A DNA stretch of 23,174 nt, taken from NCBI GenBank assembly GCA_036268375.1, contig DATAUH010000176.1, forward strand, positions 1-23,174. The letters run 5' to 3'. A program made the translations under genes and the position numbers. The notes below the pieces were generated by a model. It was not told the DNA's origin, searched no databases, and saw nothing but the letters and a program-made list of their open reading frames with translations. Origin of the DNA: PALSA-243 sp036268375 (lineage in GTDB: Bacteria; Acidobacteriota; Terriglobia; Bryobacterales; Bryobacteraceae). Below are positions 8,001 through 16,878 of the stretch, in pieces. Every line of letters begins with the position of its first letter. Positions within the stretch are counted from its first letter, which is position 1.

Positions 8001-8030
8001 TTGAAACAGTTTTGCGTTCATCATCATGAT
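8001..8030 (+). promoter_or_regulatory. Possible promoter of the TonB receptor-GDPD unit
   Basis: TTGAAA at 8001-8006 and CATGAT at 8025-8030 are spaced by 18 bases, upstream of a strong Shine-Dalgarno GGAGGA at 8041-8046 and the ATG at 8057. The 143-base divergent spacer also holds a short inverted repeat, AGCAG/CTGCT with a 7-base gap, around 7956-7972. Pattern match only; no known operator was recognised. Confidence 0.3.
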
Positions 8031-8056
8031 ACGCTTCACGGGAGGAAAATCGTCGA

Positions 8057-11000
8057 ATGAAGTTATTTTTGTTGCTTATCGCACTTATGCCTTGTGCCCT
8101 CGCGCAATATGACACTGCCGATGTGCTCGGTACGGTGAAGGATGCGAACGGAGCCGTCGTTGCGAAGGCGAACGTCTCGCTGCTCAATCAAGAGACGGGC
8201 ATAGCCGCCCGAGCGGTAAGCGATGACAACGGCAATTTCTTATTCACACAGGTGAAAGTCGGCAAATATACAGTAACCGCGGAGGCCCCGGGCTTTTCGA
8301 AAGCAGTCGCCTCCGATATCACGGTTGACGTAGGCGCCCGACAACGCGTCGATCTTACTCTTCAAGTTGGCGCCGTAACCGAAACGGTCAATGTAGTTGG
8401 CGCCGCGCCGCCGCTGCAGACGGATTCCAGCGAACACGGTCAGGTAATCAACACCCAGCAGGTGGTTGAACTGCCTCTTAACGGCCGTAATTATGCCGAC
8501 TTGGCGCTGCTGGCCACTAATACCGTGAAATCGCCAATTTCCGCCTCCTTTTCCCCCAGCGGTACGCCGCGCGAAGCCGCCTTCAACGTTAACGGCATGC
8601 GCAGCACTTACAATAACTTTCTTCTCGATGGCTACGATAACAACGCATACGGCACCAGTAACCAGAGTTACTCGGCGCAAGCCATCAACCCCTCGCCCGA
8701 CGCAATCGCCGAGTTCAAGGTAATTACTTCCAACTTCAGCGCGGAGTACGGACGCGTTGGCGGCGCGGTAATTAATGCCGTCACCAAGTCCGGCGGTAAT
8801 CAGATTCACGGAGCTGCCTGGGAGTTTCTACGGAATACGGATCTCAACGCCGTGGGTTTCCAATTTACTCCACTGCTTTCGAAACCCACTCTGCAGCGCA
8901 ATCAGTTCGGCGCCGCCGTCGGTGGACCTATCATCAAGAATCGCCTCTTCTGGTTCGCGGATTATGAGGGTTACCGCCAGTTACAGCGTTATCTCAATTT
9001 TGATTCCATCCCGACTATGACCGATCGCGCGGGTATCCTCCCGGTAGCGGTCGTCAATCCGTTGACCAATGTGGTTTATCCCGCCGGCACGCAGATTCCG
9101 ATTCAACAGTTAAACCCGTTTGCTTATTACGCGCTTAGTAATTTGCCTGCCACCAATGCTGGAGGAACGAGCCGTTCCACCAACGACGAAGCGTTACTCT
9201 TGATTCGCGACTACAGCGACAAGTACGACGCAAAGGTCGACGGGCAGATCAATGATAAGATGTCCGCCTTCTTACGTTGGAGTCAGCACAAAGATATTCA
9301 ATACTACGCGCCCGATCTTACGGGTCCATCTGGCGGCGATGGAAACGGATACATTCACACCATCCAACAGAACGCCACGCTCGGATACACCTGGACCGTT
9401 TCACCTTCCTCGATTCTCGAAGCGCGCTTCGGTTGGACGCACGTTCTGGCCGGCAAAGAGCCGCCCTACATCGGCGGACCCAGCCTGCAGTCTATGTTCG
9501 GCTTCCAGGGTCTGCCCACGTCCTCAAACCTCACCGGGGGCCTGAACACGCAGAGCATCAGCGGCTTCGCCACCTCGCTCGGGCGCCAGACCAGCAACCC
9601 GCAATTCCAGAATCCAACCTCGTTCGGGCCCAAACTCAACTTCACCAAGATCACCAGCCGTCACTCCATCAAGACTGGATTCGAGTTGGCCGCCATCCGC
9701 ACCGAAGTTCTCGACGTGAACCCCCTCTATGGCCAGGACACTTACAATGGCCAATTCAGTAAACCCACCTGCGCACAGTTAGGCCAGTCATCCAACTGCG
9801 CCGTCGCCGCTGACGCCACAAGTTATAACCTTGCCGATTTCATCTTCGGCTTGCCCAGCAGCGTCAACCTGGGAAATAATTTTGTTGCGAATCTTCGGCA
9901 GCAAGTTTACTCCGCATATGTTCAGGACGATTGGCGCGTTACGCCGAAACTTACCTTGAATCTGGGTATCCGTTGGGAATTCGCCACTCCGCTTGTCGAT
10001 CGCGACAACAACTGGTCGAATTTCGACCCCGCCACCGGAACCATGATCCGCGCTACCGGCGGAAGTCTTTTCCAACGTGCGCTGGTTCATCCCGATTACA
10101 AAGACTTCGGTCCCCGCCTCGGCTTCGCGTACAACTTCCTGCCGAAAACGGTCATTCGCGGCGGCTATGGAATCAGCTACGATTTCTTCAATCGCGTGGG
10201 CAGCGCCATCGAAGGCATCAATGCGCCCGAAGCTCTCTTCGGCGTGTTTACACAGAGCATTCCGGCTGGCGGTCCCGTACCAGCGAACTTCCTGACCACG
10301 ATCAATAGCTTCAGCACCAATATCGCGAATCCGGCTAACTTCAATCCGCTGGTTTCGAACGTGGATTACATCCCGGCTAACTCGCCCTGGCCGTACATTC
10401 AGAATTGGTTCCTATCGCTTCAACGCGAAATCACAAAAGATACCGTGGTCGAAATCGCCTATAACGGTAACCACAGTCTCCGCCTGCCGATCATCGCCGA
10501 TTACAACCAAGCCACGCCCAACGCCCCGGGCGGCACGTTGACTTACCAACAGCGCGCGCCTATTCCCACTTATGGCCCGATCACCTGGGTTTACGCCGGC
10601 GGCAACAATCACTACAACGGGCTCTCCGGGCGCTTCGAACATCGCTTTGGACATGGCCTCTACTTCCTCAACTCATTCACATGGGGCAACGCCATCGGCG
10701 ATTCCGAACAGGCTTTGGAATACTTTGCCGGGTACGTCGAAGCCAACCCGCAAAACATCCACAACCTTTCTGCTGAAGCCGGGCCCTCCAGCTTCGACGT
10801 GCGCTTCAACAACGTCACTAGCGTCGTCTACGAACTCCCCTTTGGTAAAGGCCGCAAATTCGGATCCAATTGGCATCCGGTTATCGATGCCGTGTTAGGC
10901 GGTTGGGAGTTGAATACCATCAATACCGCGCATACTGGCAGTCCGCTGAGTGTCTATTACACGCCCCCCACGGCCAACGCGGTCAGCGGACTTTCCAATG

Positions 11001-11368
11001 ACTATCGCGGCCAGCCGTTTCTACGCCCCAACGTCAGCGGCAGCTCCACCAGCCAGAGTAAGTCGCAGTTAATCAACAATTATTTCGCCGGTTACACGTT
11101 TACGATTCCGGGCGCGAATGCGCCATTTGGCAACTTGGGCCGGAATGCATTCCGCGCGCCCGGCCTCGAACAGTGGGATCTCTCGGTTGATAAGAGCTTC
11201 CACATCACCGAACGCGCGCGCATTCAGTTCCGATCGGAGTTCTTTAACGTGATCAACCATACGAATCTTGGCATTCCGAACACGAACTTTGGAAACTCGT
11301 CGTTCGGAACCATCCGCTCCACATATCCGGCGCGACAGATTCAGTTCGCGCTGAAGGCGATATTCTAA
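8057..11368 (+). CDS. Oar-like TonB-dependent outer-membrane receptor with carboxypeptidase-regulatory-like domain (1)
   Basis: A 1103-residue outer-membrane receptor of the acidobacterial Oar-like type. A signal peptide (residues 1-16, ending ALA before Gln) is followed by a CarboxypepD_reg-like beta domain (about 19-110, DVLGTVKDANGAVVAKANV). Next come a plug region with VVELPLNGRNYADLALL, NVNGMRSTYNNFLLDGYDNN and AEYGRVGGAVINAVTKSGG, then a long beta-barrel ending in Phe (ALKAIF), as outer-membrane proteins do. Such receptors import or bind large substrates using TonB energy; specificities in Acidobacteria are mostly unknown and cannot be read from the sequence. Start: ATG at 8057 with GGAGGA ten bases before it. 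The GDPD gene starts 20 bases after its stop, so the two are probably co-transcribed, hinting at a phosphodiester-type ligand (inference). GlpD is divergent. Confidence 0.92.
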   Translation: MKLFLLLIALMPCALAQYDTADVLGTVKDANGAVVAKANVSLLNQETGIAARAVSDDNGNFLFTQVKVGKYTVTAEAPGFSKAVASDITVDVGARQRVDLTLQVGAVTETVNVVGAAPPLQTDSSEHGQVINTQQVVELPLNGRNYADLALLATNTVKSPISASFSPSGTPREAAFNVNGMRSTYNNFLLDGYDNNAYGTSNQSYSAQAINPSPDAIAEFKVITSNFSAEYGRVGGAVINAVTKSGGNQIHGAAWEFLRNTDLNAVGFQFTPLLSKPTLQRNQFGAAVGGPIIKNRLFWFADYEGYRQLQRYLNFDSIPTMTDRAGILPVAVVNPLTNVVYPAGTQIPIQQLNPFAYYALSNLPATNAGGTSRSTNDEALLLIRDYSDKYDAKVDGQINDKMSAFLRWSQHKDIQYYAPDLTGPSGGDGNGYIHTIQQNATLGYTWTVSPSSILEARFGWTHVLAGKEPPYIGGPSLQSMFGFQGLPTSSNLTGGLNTQSISGFATSLGRQTSNPQFQNPTSFGPKLNFTKITSRHSIKTGFELAAIRTEVLDVNPLYGQDTYNGQFSKPTCAQLGQSSNCAVAADATSYNLADFIFGLPSSVNLGNNFVANLRQQVYSAYVQDDWRVTPKLTLNLGIRWEFATPLVDRDNNWSNFDPATGTMIRATGGSLFQRALVHPDYKDFGPRLGFAYNFLPKTVIRGGYGISYDFFNRVGSAIEGINAPEALFGVFTQSIPAGGPVPANFLTTINSFSTNIANPANFNPLVSNVDYIPANSPWPYIQNWFLSLQREITKDTVVEIAYNGNHSLRLPIIADYNQATPNAPGGTLTYQQRAPIPTYGPITWVYAGGNNHYNGLSGRFEHRFGHGLYFLNSFTWGNAIGDSEQALEYFAGYVEANPQNIHNLSAEAGPSSFDVRFNNVTSVVYELPFGKGRKFGSNWHPVIDAVLGGWELNTINTAHTGSPLSVYYTPPTANAVSGLSNDYRGQPFLRPNVSGSSTSQSKSQLINNYFAGYTFTIPGANAPFGNLGRNAFRAPGLEQWDLSVDKSFHITERARIQFRSEFFNVINHTNLGIPNTNFGNSSFGTIRSTYPARQIQFALKAIF

Positions 11369-11388
11369 ACGCTGGTGGATCATCCGCT

Positions 11389-12261
11389 ATGCGTAGGAAG
11401 CTACTAACCGCAGTCATGCTGGCGGCTTCTGTTTACGGGGCGGCAGACGCGCCGCGCATCCTGGTGCACGGTCACCGGGGCGCTCGCGCCCGTCGTCCCG
11501 AAAACACAATTCCCGCTTTTGAATACGCCATATCGCAAGGCGTCGACGCCCTTGAGATGGACATGGCGGTTACGAAAGACAACGTCATTGTCATCTCGCA
11601 CGACCCTATACTTGAACCGCCCGTTTGTACCGGCCCCTCACCGAAAGCCGTAATCCATCAACTGACGCTCGCCGAAGTGCGCCAGTGGGATTGCGGCGCC
11701 GTACGCAATCCACGCTTCGAAACGCAGCAGACCGTACCCGGCACGCGCATGCCTACGCTCGATGACGTCTTTAAACTGGCCACGCACGGCAAGTTCCTCT
11801 ACAACATCGAGACTAAAAGCTTCCCCGACCATCCCGAGTACACGCCCTCGCCCGAAGAATTTTCCCGCATGGTGCTCGCGAAAATTCGCGAATATCACCT
11901 TGACGACCGCGTCATCCTGCAATCCTTCGATTTTCGAACGCTCGTGGCGATGCGCAAACTGGCCCCTTCCGTGCGGCTCTCCGCATTAGTCGAAAACGAT
12001 CAACGTGATTTTCCCACCATCTCCGCCGCAGCCGCCAAGGCGGAGATCGTGTCACCGGAATTCCACCTCGTGACACCCGAAAAGGTCGCCGCAGCCCACC
12101 GCGCCGGCCTCCAGGTGGTACCATGGACGGCAAATTCGCCCGCCGATTGGGACAAATTGATCGACGCAAAAGTGGACGCGATCATATCGGATGACCCGGC
12201 GGAGTTGATTGCCTATCTTCGTAAGAAGGGGCTGCGCCCCGTCGCCGGCCCAAAACCCTAG
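11389..12261 (+). CDS. Secreted glycerophosphodiester phosphodiesterase (GDPD family)
   Basis: A 290-residue GDPD/UgpQ/GlpQ-family enzyme that hydrolyses glycerophosphodiesters to glycerol-3-phosphate and an alcohol, with a divalent metal in a TIM barrel. Residues seen: catalytic H29 in HGHRGARARRPENT with metal-site E38, then E56 and D58 in LEMDMAVTKD, catalytic H71 in SHDP, and E141 in YNIETKS. All expected catalytic positions are intact. The N-terminus (MRRKLLTAVMLAASVYGAA) looks like a signal peptide, so it probably acts in the periplasm, like GlpQ rather than cytosolic UgpQ. ATG at 11389 has a GGTGGA Shine-Dalgarno nine bases upstream. It follows the TonB receptor by 20 bases, and its product is the substrate of the divergently encoded GlpD. 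The exact headgroup preference cannot be told. Confidence 0.92.
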   Translation: MRRKLLTAVMLAASVYGAADAPRILVHGHRGARARRPENTIPAFEYAISQGVDALEMDMAVTKDNVIVISHDPILEPPVCTGPSPKAVIHQLTLAEVRQWDCGAVRNPRFETQQTVPGTRMPTLDDVFKLATHGKFLYNIETKSFPDHPEYTPSPEEFSRMVLAKIREYHLDDRVILQSFDFRTLVAMRKLAPSVRLSALVENDQRDFPTISAAAAKAEIVSPEFHLVTPEKVAAAHRAGLQVVPWTANSPADWDKLIDAKVDAIISDDPAELIAYLRKKGLRPVAGPKP

Positions 12262-12277
12262 CCATCTTCAACATAAG

Positions 12278-12290
12278 ATAAGTAACTTAT
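12278..12290. promoter_or_regulatory. 13-bp odd palindrome in the spacer before the second receptor gene
   Basis: ATAAGT-A-ACTTAT is a perfect palindrome with six-base arms, in the 80-base gap between the GDPD and second receptor genes. It is followed at 12291-12303 by a small hairpin (TCGGC, TTG, GCCGA). It could be an operator for the receptor gene or part of a weak terminator. No T-run is present and no known regulator site was recognised. Confidence 0.25.
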
Positions 12291-12341
12291 TCGGCTTGGC
12301 CGATCAGTAATTGCTTCATTAGGCCCAATTAGGAGAACTGA

Positions 12342-15300
12342 ATGAGTCGATTGAAGAGTTTTGGAATCCGCCGTTCCGGGGCGCCTGCCATGTTACTGGT
12401 TGCGCTCTCTGCCTTGGTCTGCAGTATCCTGACCGGTCCGGCGCATGCGCAGTCCGCTGCCGCGGGAACCATCACCGGAACGCTCACGGATGCATCCGGG
12501 GCCGTCATTCCCGATGTCGCAGTAGTGATTCATGGAACCGATACAGGCGTGAACTATGCGACCAAGAGCAACAGCGCCGGGGTCTACATCACGCCCTTTC
12601 TCCAACCCGGAAGATACGAAATCACCGCGAACAAGGCTGGCTTCGCGAAGGTTGTACGCCGCGATCTGACGCTGCAAGTCGGGCAAACACTTGACATCGA
12701 CCTGCAAATGCCGCTCGCGACTGCCCAGACCGAGGTCACCGTAACAGGTGAAGCGCCAGTCGTCGATACCGAAAAGACCGAAGTCTCCCAGGTGGTCGAC
12801 CAGAACCTGGTCCAGAACCTGCCAATCGTTGGCCGCCGCTGGGATAACTTCGTCCTCCTGACCCCCGGAGTCACGACCGATGGCGCGCTCGTATCTTACC
12901 GCGGCATCTCCGGTTTGTATAACAACAATTCCGTCGATGGCGCCAATAACAATCAGTCATTCTTCTCCGAAGCGCGCGGCCGTAGCGCCGCCACCACGGG
13001 CGTTCCCTACATCTACAGCCTCGACGCCATTCAGGAATTTCAAGTCAGCGCCAGTAATTACAGCGCGGAATTCGGCCAAGCCGCGGGCGGAGTAGTCAAC
13101 GCTGTCACTAAGTCGGGCGGCAATGCCTTCCACGGCGACCTTTTCTATTACTTACGCTACCCTTCGCTCAACGCGCTCGATCCGGTTAACAAAGCCAACG
13201 GCATTCTTACCCAACCCGTTCACCAGCAACAACAGTTCGGCGGTAGCGCCGGCGGCGCCATCATCAAAGACAAGCTCTTCTACTTCGCGAATTACGATGG
13301 ATCGCGCAAAGTCTTTCCCGTCACTTACATCAGCACCTCTAAATTCCCCCTGGCGTGCCCGACTGCGCTTACTGCCCCTCAATGCTCTGAAGCCAATAGC
13401 TACTTCGCGGGGCTGATCGGCTCCTATGGGCGCACCGGCGTCAACGACATAGGCTTCGCCAAGCTCGATTACCAGGCCACTGCGAACAACCGCTTCAGCG
13501 CCGGTTTCGATCTCGACAATTACCACGCGCCGAATTCCTACAACTCAGGCACAACCGTCACCAACAACTCGATTACGGCCAACGGCCCCGTTGTTCTCCA
13601 CGAGCGTTTCCTCGTCGCCAACTGGGATTCAGTCATCAAACCAACCGTCGTCAACAATCTTCGCTTTCAATGGAGCGTTGACGACGAAGTCACACAAGCG
13701 AATTCAGGCGGCCCCAGCGTGACCGTCGCCAGCGTCATGGCGTACGGCATGCCGAACGCGCTGCCCCGCCCCGGTTTCCCCGACGAGCACCGCTATCAGA
13801 TCGCCGACACGCTCTCGATCTCGCGCGGCCGCCACCAGATGAAGATGGGCTTCGATTTCAACTTCATCCACGAGCTGGCCATCAACCTGTTCCAGGGCGG
13901 CGGCATCTACAGTTACAGCGGATCGGCCTCCGCCGCATTCAATGCCTGGGCGCTGGATGTCTATGGAGTAAATGCCGGCGATGGACTTACCGGCAGACAT
14001 TACAGCTCCTTCACGCAAGTTACGGACCCGATCACCGGCGTCGGCAAGGATGACTTTTACGACAACGATTACGCGGGCTTCTTCGAAGATAGTTGGAAAG
14101 CGCGGCCGAATCTTACTTTGAACCTTGGTCTTCGCTACGACATACAAACCGTACCGCAGCCGCCCAAGCCCAACACAGCCACGCCCCTCACCACTTACTA
14201 CACATCCACTCTCAACATTCCCAAGCACGATTTCGCGCCGCGCATCGGCATCTCATGGCAGCCGGAAAAGAACACCGTCATACGCGCCGGCTATGGCATC
14301 TTCTACGCGAAAACTTCAGACAGCACCTTTTATGCTCTGCGCGTCGAAAACGGCGTCTATCAGCAGACCTTCAACTGTCTGCCGGCCACGTGCCCGCAGC
14401 TTACGTTCCCCAATATCATCTTCACGCCTCCGGGTCCCACGCCCACGGCGCCCTTCGCTGGCGCACTTACGCCGCAGGTGACGCCCTTCACGCCGCCCGC
14501 GCTTACGCAATTGAGTCACGGCCTGGTACCCGATTTCGTGAATCCGATGGTGCATGAGGGGGAAGTCACGGTCGAGCATCAATTGCCGGGCCGCATTAGT
14601 CTCTCCGCCGGCTGGCTCTTCAGCCGCGCGGAACACCTGCCGGTGTATGTCGACGCCAACGTTGCGCCGGCCACCACCACGCACACTTACTCCGTTTTGA
14701 ACTCCGCCGGCGGCCTCGCACAGAGCATCACGCTCCCCTGGTACAACCAGCGTATCGACACCCAAACCGGCGTCATCCTCAACGGCTATAGCGTGGTGAA
14801 CGCCTGGTACAACGGCTTGGTCCTTTCGCTGCGCAAAGCCTACAGCAACGGCTTTGAAGTGCTGATGAACTACACGTTTTCCAAATCTATTGACGACGGC
14901 GCAGTCGGCGGCGCGAACGGAACCTTCTTCGGCACCGATTGGCCGCTCGACCCGAAAAATCAGAAGCAGGAGAACTCGCTCTCAGATCTAAACCAGACGC
15001 ACCGGTTCGTCACCAGCCTGGTCTACACGCCGCAGTTCACGAAGAAAATCGCTAGCAAGCCCACGCGCCTGATCCTCGATGGCTTCACGTTTGCGACCGT
15101 CGTCACCGCGGCCACCGGCCAGCCCCTGTTCGCACAGATCAGCGGTTTTCCTTCGGGCGGCGTGGACTTCGGCGTCACCGGCGGCGAAATCACCAACACC
15201 GGCGGCAGCACCGGTGGGCGGCCCCCGCAAGTCGGCCGCAACGTCTACATCGGTCCCCATCTCAAACAGGTGGATGTGCGCATCATGCGCAGCTTCGCGC

Positions 15301-15554
15301 TTACCGAGCGCGTCCATCTGCAGTTCCTGGGCGAAGCTTTCAACCTGTTCAACTTCACAAATTTCAGCTCGCTGAACACCACCGCGTTCAACTTCGCCGC
15401 TCCAGGCGCGGCCACATGCCCGGCCAGCGTCGCTGGCAGCGGAAACGGCTGCATCGTGCCCAATCCCACGTTCCTGCTGCCTACCGGATCGTCCTCTGCG
15501 AACGGCCTCTACACCGCCCGCCAGCTCCAGGTTTCAGCGAAACTGGTCTTCTAG
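12342..15554 (+). CDS. Oar-like TonB-dependent outer-membrane receptor with carboxypeptidase-regulatory-like domain (2)
   Basis: A second receptor of the same architecture, 1070 residues, clearly diverged from the one at 8057. A signal peptide with an unusually long charged n-region ends at A36 (GPAHA before Gln). A CarboxypepD_reg-like domain covers about residues 40-125 (TGTLTDASGAVIPDVAVV). The plug region contains VQNLPIVGRRWDNFVLLTPGV, NNNSVDGANNNQSFFSEARG and SAEFGQAAGGVVNAVTKSGG, and the barrel ends SAKLVF. A proline/threonine-rich stretch (FTPPGPTPTAPFAGALTPQ) is probably an extracellular loop. Start: ATG at 12342 with AGGAGA five bases upstream. It is preceded by GDPD on the same strand with an 80-base gap, so read-through is possible, but it likely has its own promoter. 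A strong hairpin follows its stop. Ligand unknown; no adjacent catabolic gene points to one. Confidence 0.92.
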   Translation: MSRLKSFGIRRSGAPAMLLVALSALVCSILTGPAHAQSAAAGTITGTLTDASGAVIPDVAVVIHGTDTGVNYATKSNSAGVYITPFLQPGRYEITANKAGFAKVVRRDLTLQVGQTLDIDLQMPLATAQTEVTVTGEAPVVDTEKTEVSQVVDQNLVQNLPIVGRRWDNFVLLTPGVTTDGALVSYRGISGLYNNNSVDGANNNQSFFSEARGRSAATTGVPYIYSLDAIQEFQVSASNYSAEFGQAAGGVVNAVTKSGGNAFHGDLFYYLRYPSLNALDPVNKANGILTQPVHQQQQFGGSAGGAIIKDKLFYFANYDGSRKVFPVTYISTSKFPLACPTALTAPQCSEANSYFAGLIGSYGRTGVNDIGFAKLDYQATANNRFSAGFDLDNYHAPNSYNSGTTVTNNSITANGPVVLHERFLVANWDSVIKPTVVNNLRFQWSVDDEVTQANSGGPSVTVASVMAYGMPNALPRPGFPDEHRYQIADTLSISRGRHQMKMGFDFNFIHELAINLFQGGGIYSYSGSASAAFNAWALDVYGVNAGDGLTGRHYSSFTQVTDPITGVGKDDFYDNDYAGFFEDSWKARPNLTLNLGLRYDIQTVPQPPKPNTATPLTTYYTSTLNIPKHDFAPRIGISWQPEKNTVIRAGYGIFYAKTSDSTFYALRVENGVYQQTFNCLPATCPQLTFPNIIFTPPGPTPTAPFAGALTPQVTPFTPPALTQLSHGLVPDFVNPMVHEGEVTVEHQLPGRISLSAGWLFSRAEHLPVYVDANVAPATTTHTYSVLNSAGGLAQSITLPWYNQRIDTQTGVILNGYSVVNAWYNGLVLSLRKAYSNGFEVLMNYTFSKSIDDGAVGGANGTFFGTDWPLDPKNQKQENSLSDLNQTHRFVTSLVYTPQFTKKIASKPTRLILDGFTFATVVTAATGQPLFAQISGFPSGGVDFGVTGGEITNTGGSTGGRPPQVGRNVYIGPHLKQVDVRIMRSFALTERVHLQFLGEAFNLFNFTNFSSLNTTAFNFAAPGAATCPASVAGSGNGCIVPNPTFLLPTGSSSANGLYTARQLQVSAKLVF

Positions 15555-15566
15555 CCGCAGTGCAAC

Positions 15567-15594
15567 GGGAGGCGAGGCGAACCGGTCGCCTCCC
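15567..15594. terminator. Bidirectional hairpin terminator between convergent genes
   Basis: A perfect nine-base-pair GC-rich stem (gggaggcga at 15567-15575, tcgcctccc at 15586-15594) closes a ten-base loop. It lies in the 49-base gap between the stop of the second receptor (15554) and the stop of serA (15604, minus). On the + strand it is followed by a pyrimidine-rich stretch with scattered Ts rather than a clean T-run. Placement between convergent genes supports a terminator serving both. Confidence 0.7.
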
Positions 15595-15603
15595 AGTCTT
15601 CTC

Positions 15604-16842
15604 TCAATACAAAACACGCGTGCGAATCGTCCCTTCCACGTGGTCCAGCAGCCGTTTCGCCTCCAGCGTCTCACCGCGACCGCCGTCTTCCACATCGATC
15701 ACCACATAACCGATCCGCGCATTCGTCTGCAGATATTCGCCGGCGATATTGATGTGCTTCTCGGAAAATATCGCGTTCACCTTCGACAGCACGCCCGGCT
15801 GATTGCGGTGGATGTGCAACAAACGGTGCTTTCCCGGATGCTCCGGCAGCGATACTTCCGGAAAATTCACCGCCGTGATCGTCGATCCGTTATTGCTGTA
15901 CTTAATCAGCTTGCCCGCCACTTCGAGGCCGATGTTCTGCTGCGCCTCTTCCGTGCTGCCGCCCACATGCGGAGTCAAGATCACGTTGTCGAACTCCCGA
16001 AGCGGTGACACAAATTCGTCCTTCGCCGTTTTGGGCTCTAACGGGAACACGTCGATCGCCGCGCCTGCCAGATGTTTCGACTTGAGCGCCGCCGCCAGCG
16101 CCTCGATATCCACTACCGATCCGCGCGACGCGTTGATCAGGTGCGCGCCTTGCTTCATCCGCGCAATCTGCGCCGCGCCGATCATCTTTTGCGTCTGCGG
16201 CGTCTCCGGCACATGCAGCGTCACCACGTCCGCTGCTTCCAACAGCGCGTCCAGCGACGACACAGGCCGCGCATTCCCCAGCGCCAGTTTCAGTTCGATG
16301 TCGTAGAACAGCACCTGCATGCCCAGCATCTCGGCCAACACGCTCAACTGGGAACCGATGTGCCCGTATCCGACAATGCCCAGCTTTTTCCCGCGGGCCT
16401 CACGCGAGCCCGCCGCGGTCTTCATCCACTCGCCGCGTTGCGCCGCGCGGCTGCGAAACGGTATGCCGCGCAACAGCATGATCATTTCCGCCAGCACCAG
16501 TTCCGCCACGCTGCGCGTGTTCGAAAACGGCGCATTGAACACGGGAATGCCGCGGTCCTGCGCCGCCTCCAGATCCACCTGATTCGTGCCGATGCAAAAA
16601 CAGCCAACGCCAGTCAGCCGCGGCGCATGTTGGAAAAACGCACTGGTCAAATTGGTGGCGGAGCGTATGCCGATGAAGTGCGCGTCCGCCGCCGCCGTAA
16701 ACAGATCGGCCTCCGCCAGCGACTTCGGATGATATTCGATGTTCGTGTACCCGTCGCCGCGAAACGAATCCACCGCGCTCTGGTGCACGCCCTCGAGTAA
16801 CAGTATTTTGATTTTCGATTTGTCGAGTGAAGTAGTGCTCAT
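15604..16842 (-). CDS. serA: D-3-phosphoglycerate dehydrogenase, ACT-domain (E. coli-type)
   Basis: First enzyme of the phosphorylated serine pathway: NAD-dependent oxidation of 3-phosphoglycerate to 3-phosphohydroxypyruvate in the cytosol. From the chosen start (412 aa; E. coli SerA is 410) the catalytic residues are R240 (NASRGSVVD), E269 (DVFPLEP) and H292 (LTPHVGGS). The NAD-binding motif is GIVGYGHIGSQ, and GCFCIGTNQVDL and PFSNTRSVAELVL are nearly as in E. coli. The C-terminal ACT domain keeps HIHRNQPGV and INIAGEYLQT. These hold the positions equivalent to the E. coli serine-binding His and Asn residues, so feedback inhibition by serine is expected (inference). A Met codon six residues upstream (16860) is an alternative start; neither has a clear Shine-Dalgarno. 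The 16842 start gives E. coli-like length and numbering. It lies 36 bases after the AraC-DinB gene, same strand. Confidence 0.95.
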   Translation of the reverse strand: MSTTSLDKSKIKILLLEGVHQSAVDSFRGDGYTNIEYHPKSLAEADLFTAAADAHFIGIRSATNLTSAFFQHAPRLTGVGCFCIGTNQVDLEAAQDRGIPVFNAPFSNTRSVAELVLAEMIMLLRGIPFRSRAAQRGEWMKTAAGSREARGKKLGIVGYGHIGSQLSVLAEMLGMQVLFYDIELKLALGNARPVSSLDALLEAADVVTLHVPETPQTQKMIGAAQIARMKQGAHLINASRGSVVDIEALAAALKSKHLAGAAIDVFPLEPKTAKDEFVSPLREFDNVILTPHVGGSTEEAQQNIGLEVAGKLIKYSNNGSTITAVNFPEVSLPEHPGKHRLLHIHRNQPGVLSKVNAIFSEKHINIAGEYLQTNARIGYVVIDVEDGGRGETLEAKRLLDHVEGTIRTRVLY

Positions 16843-16878
16843 GAAGGGATGAACCTTCATGATAATGTGCGGCGCTGC

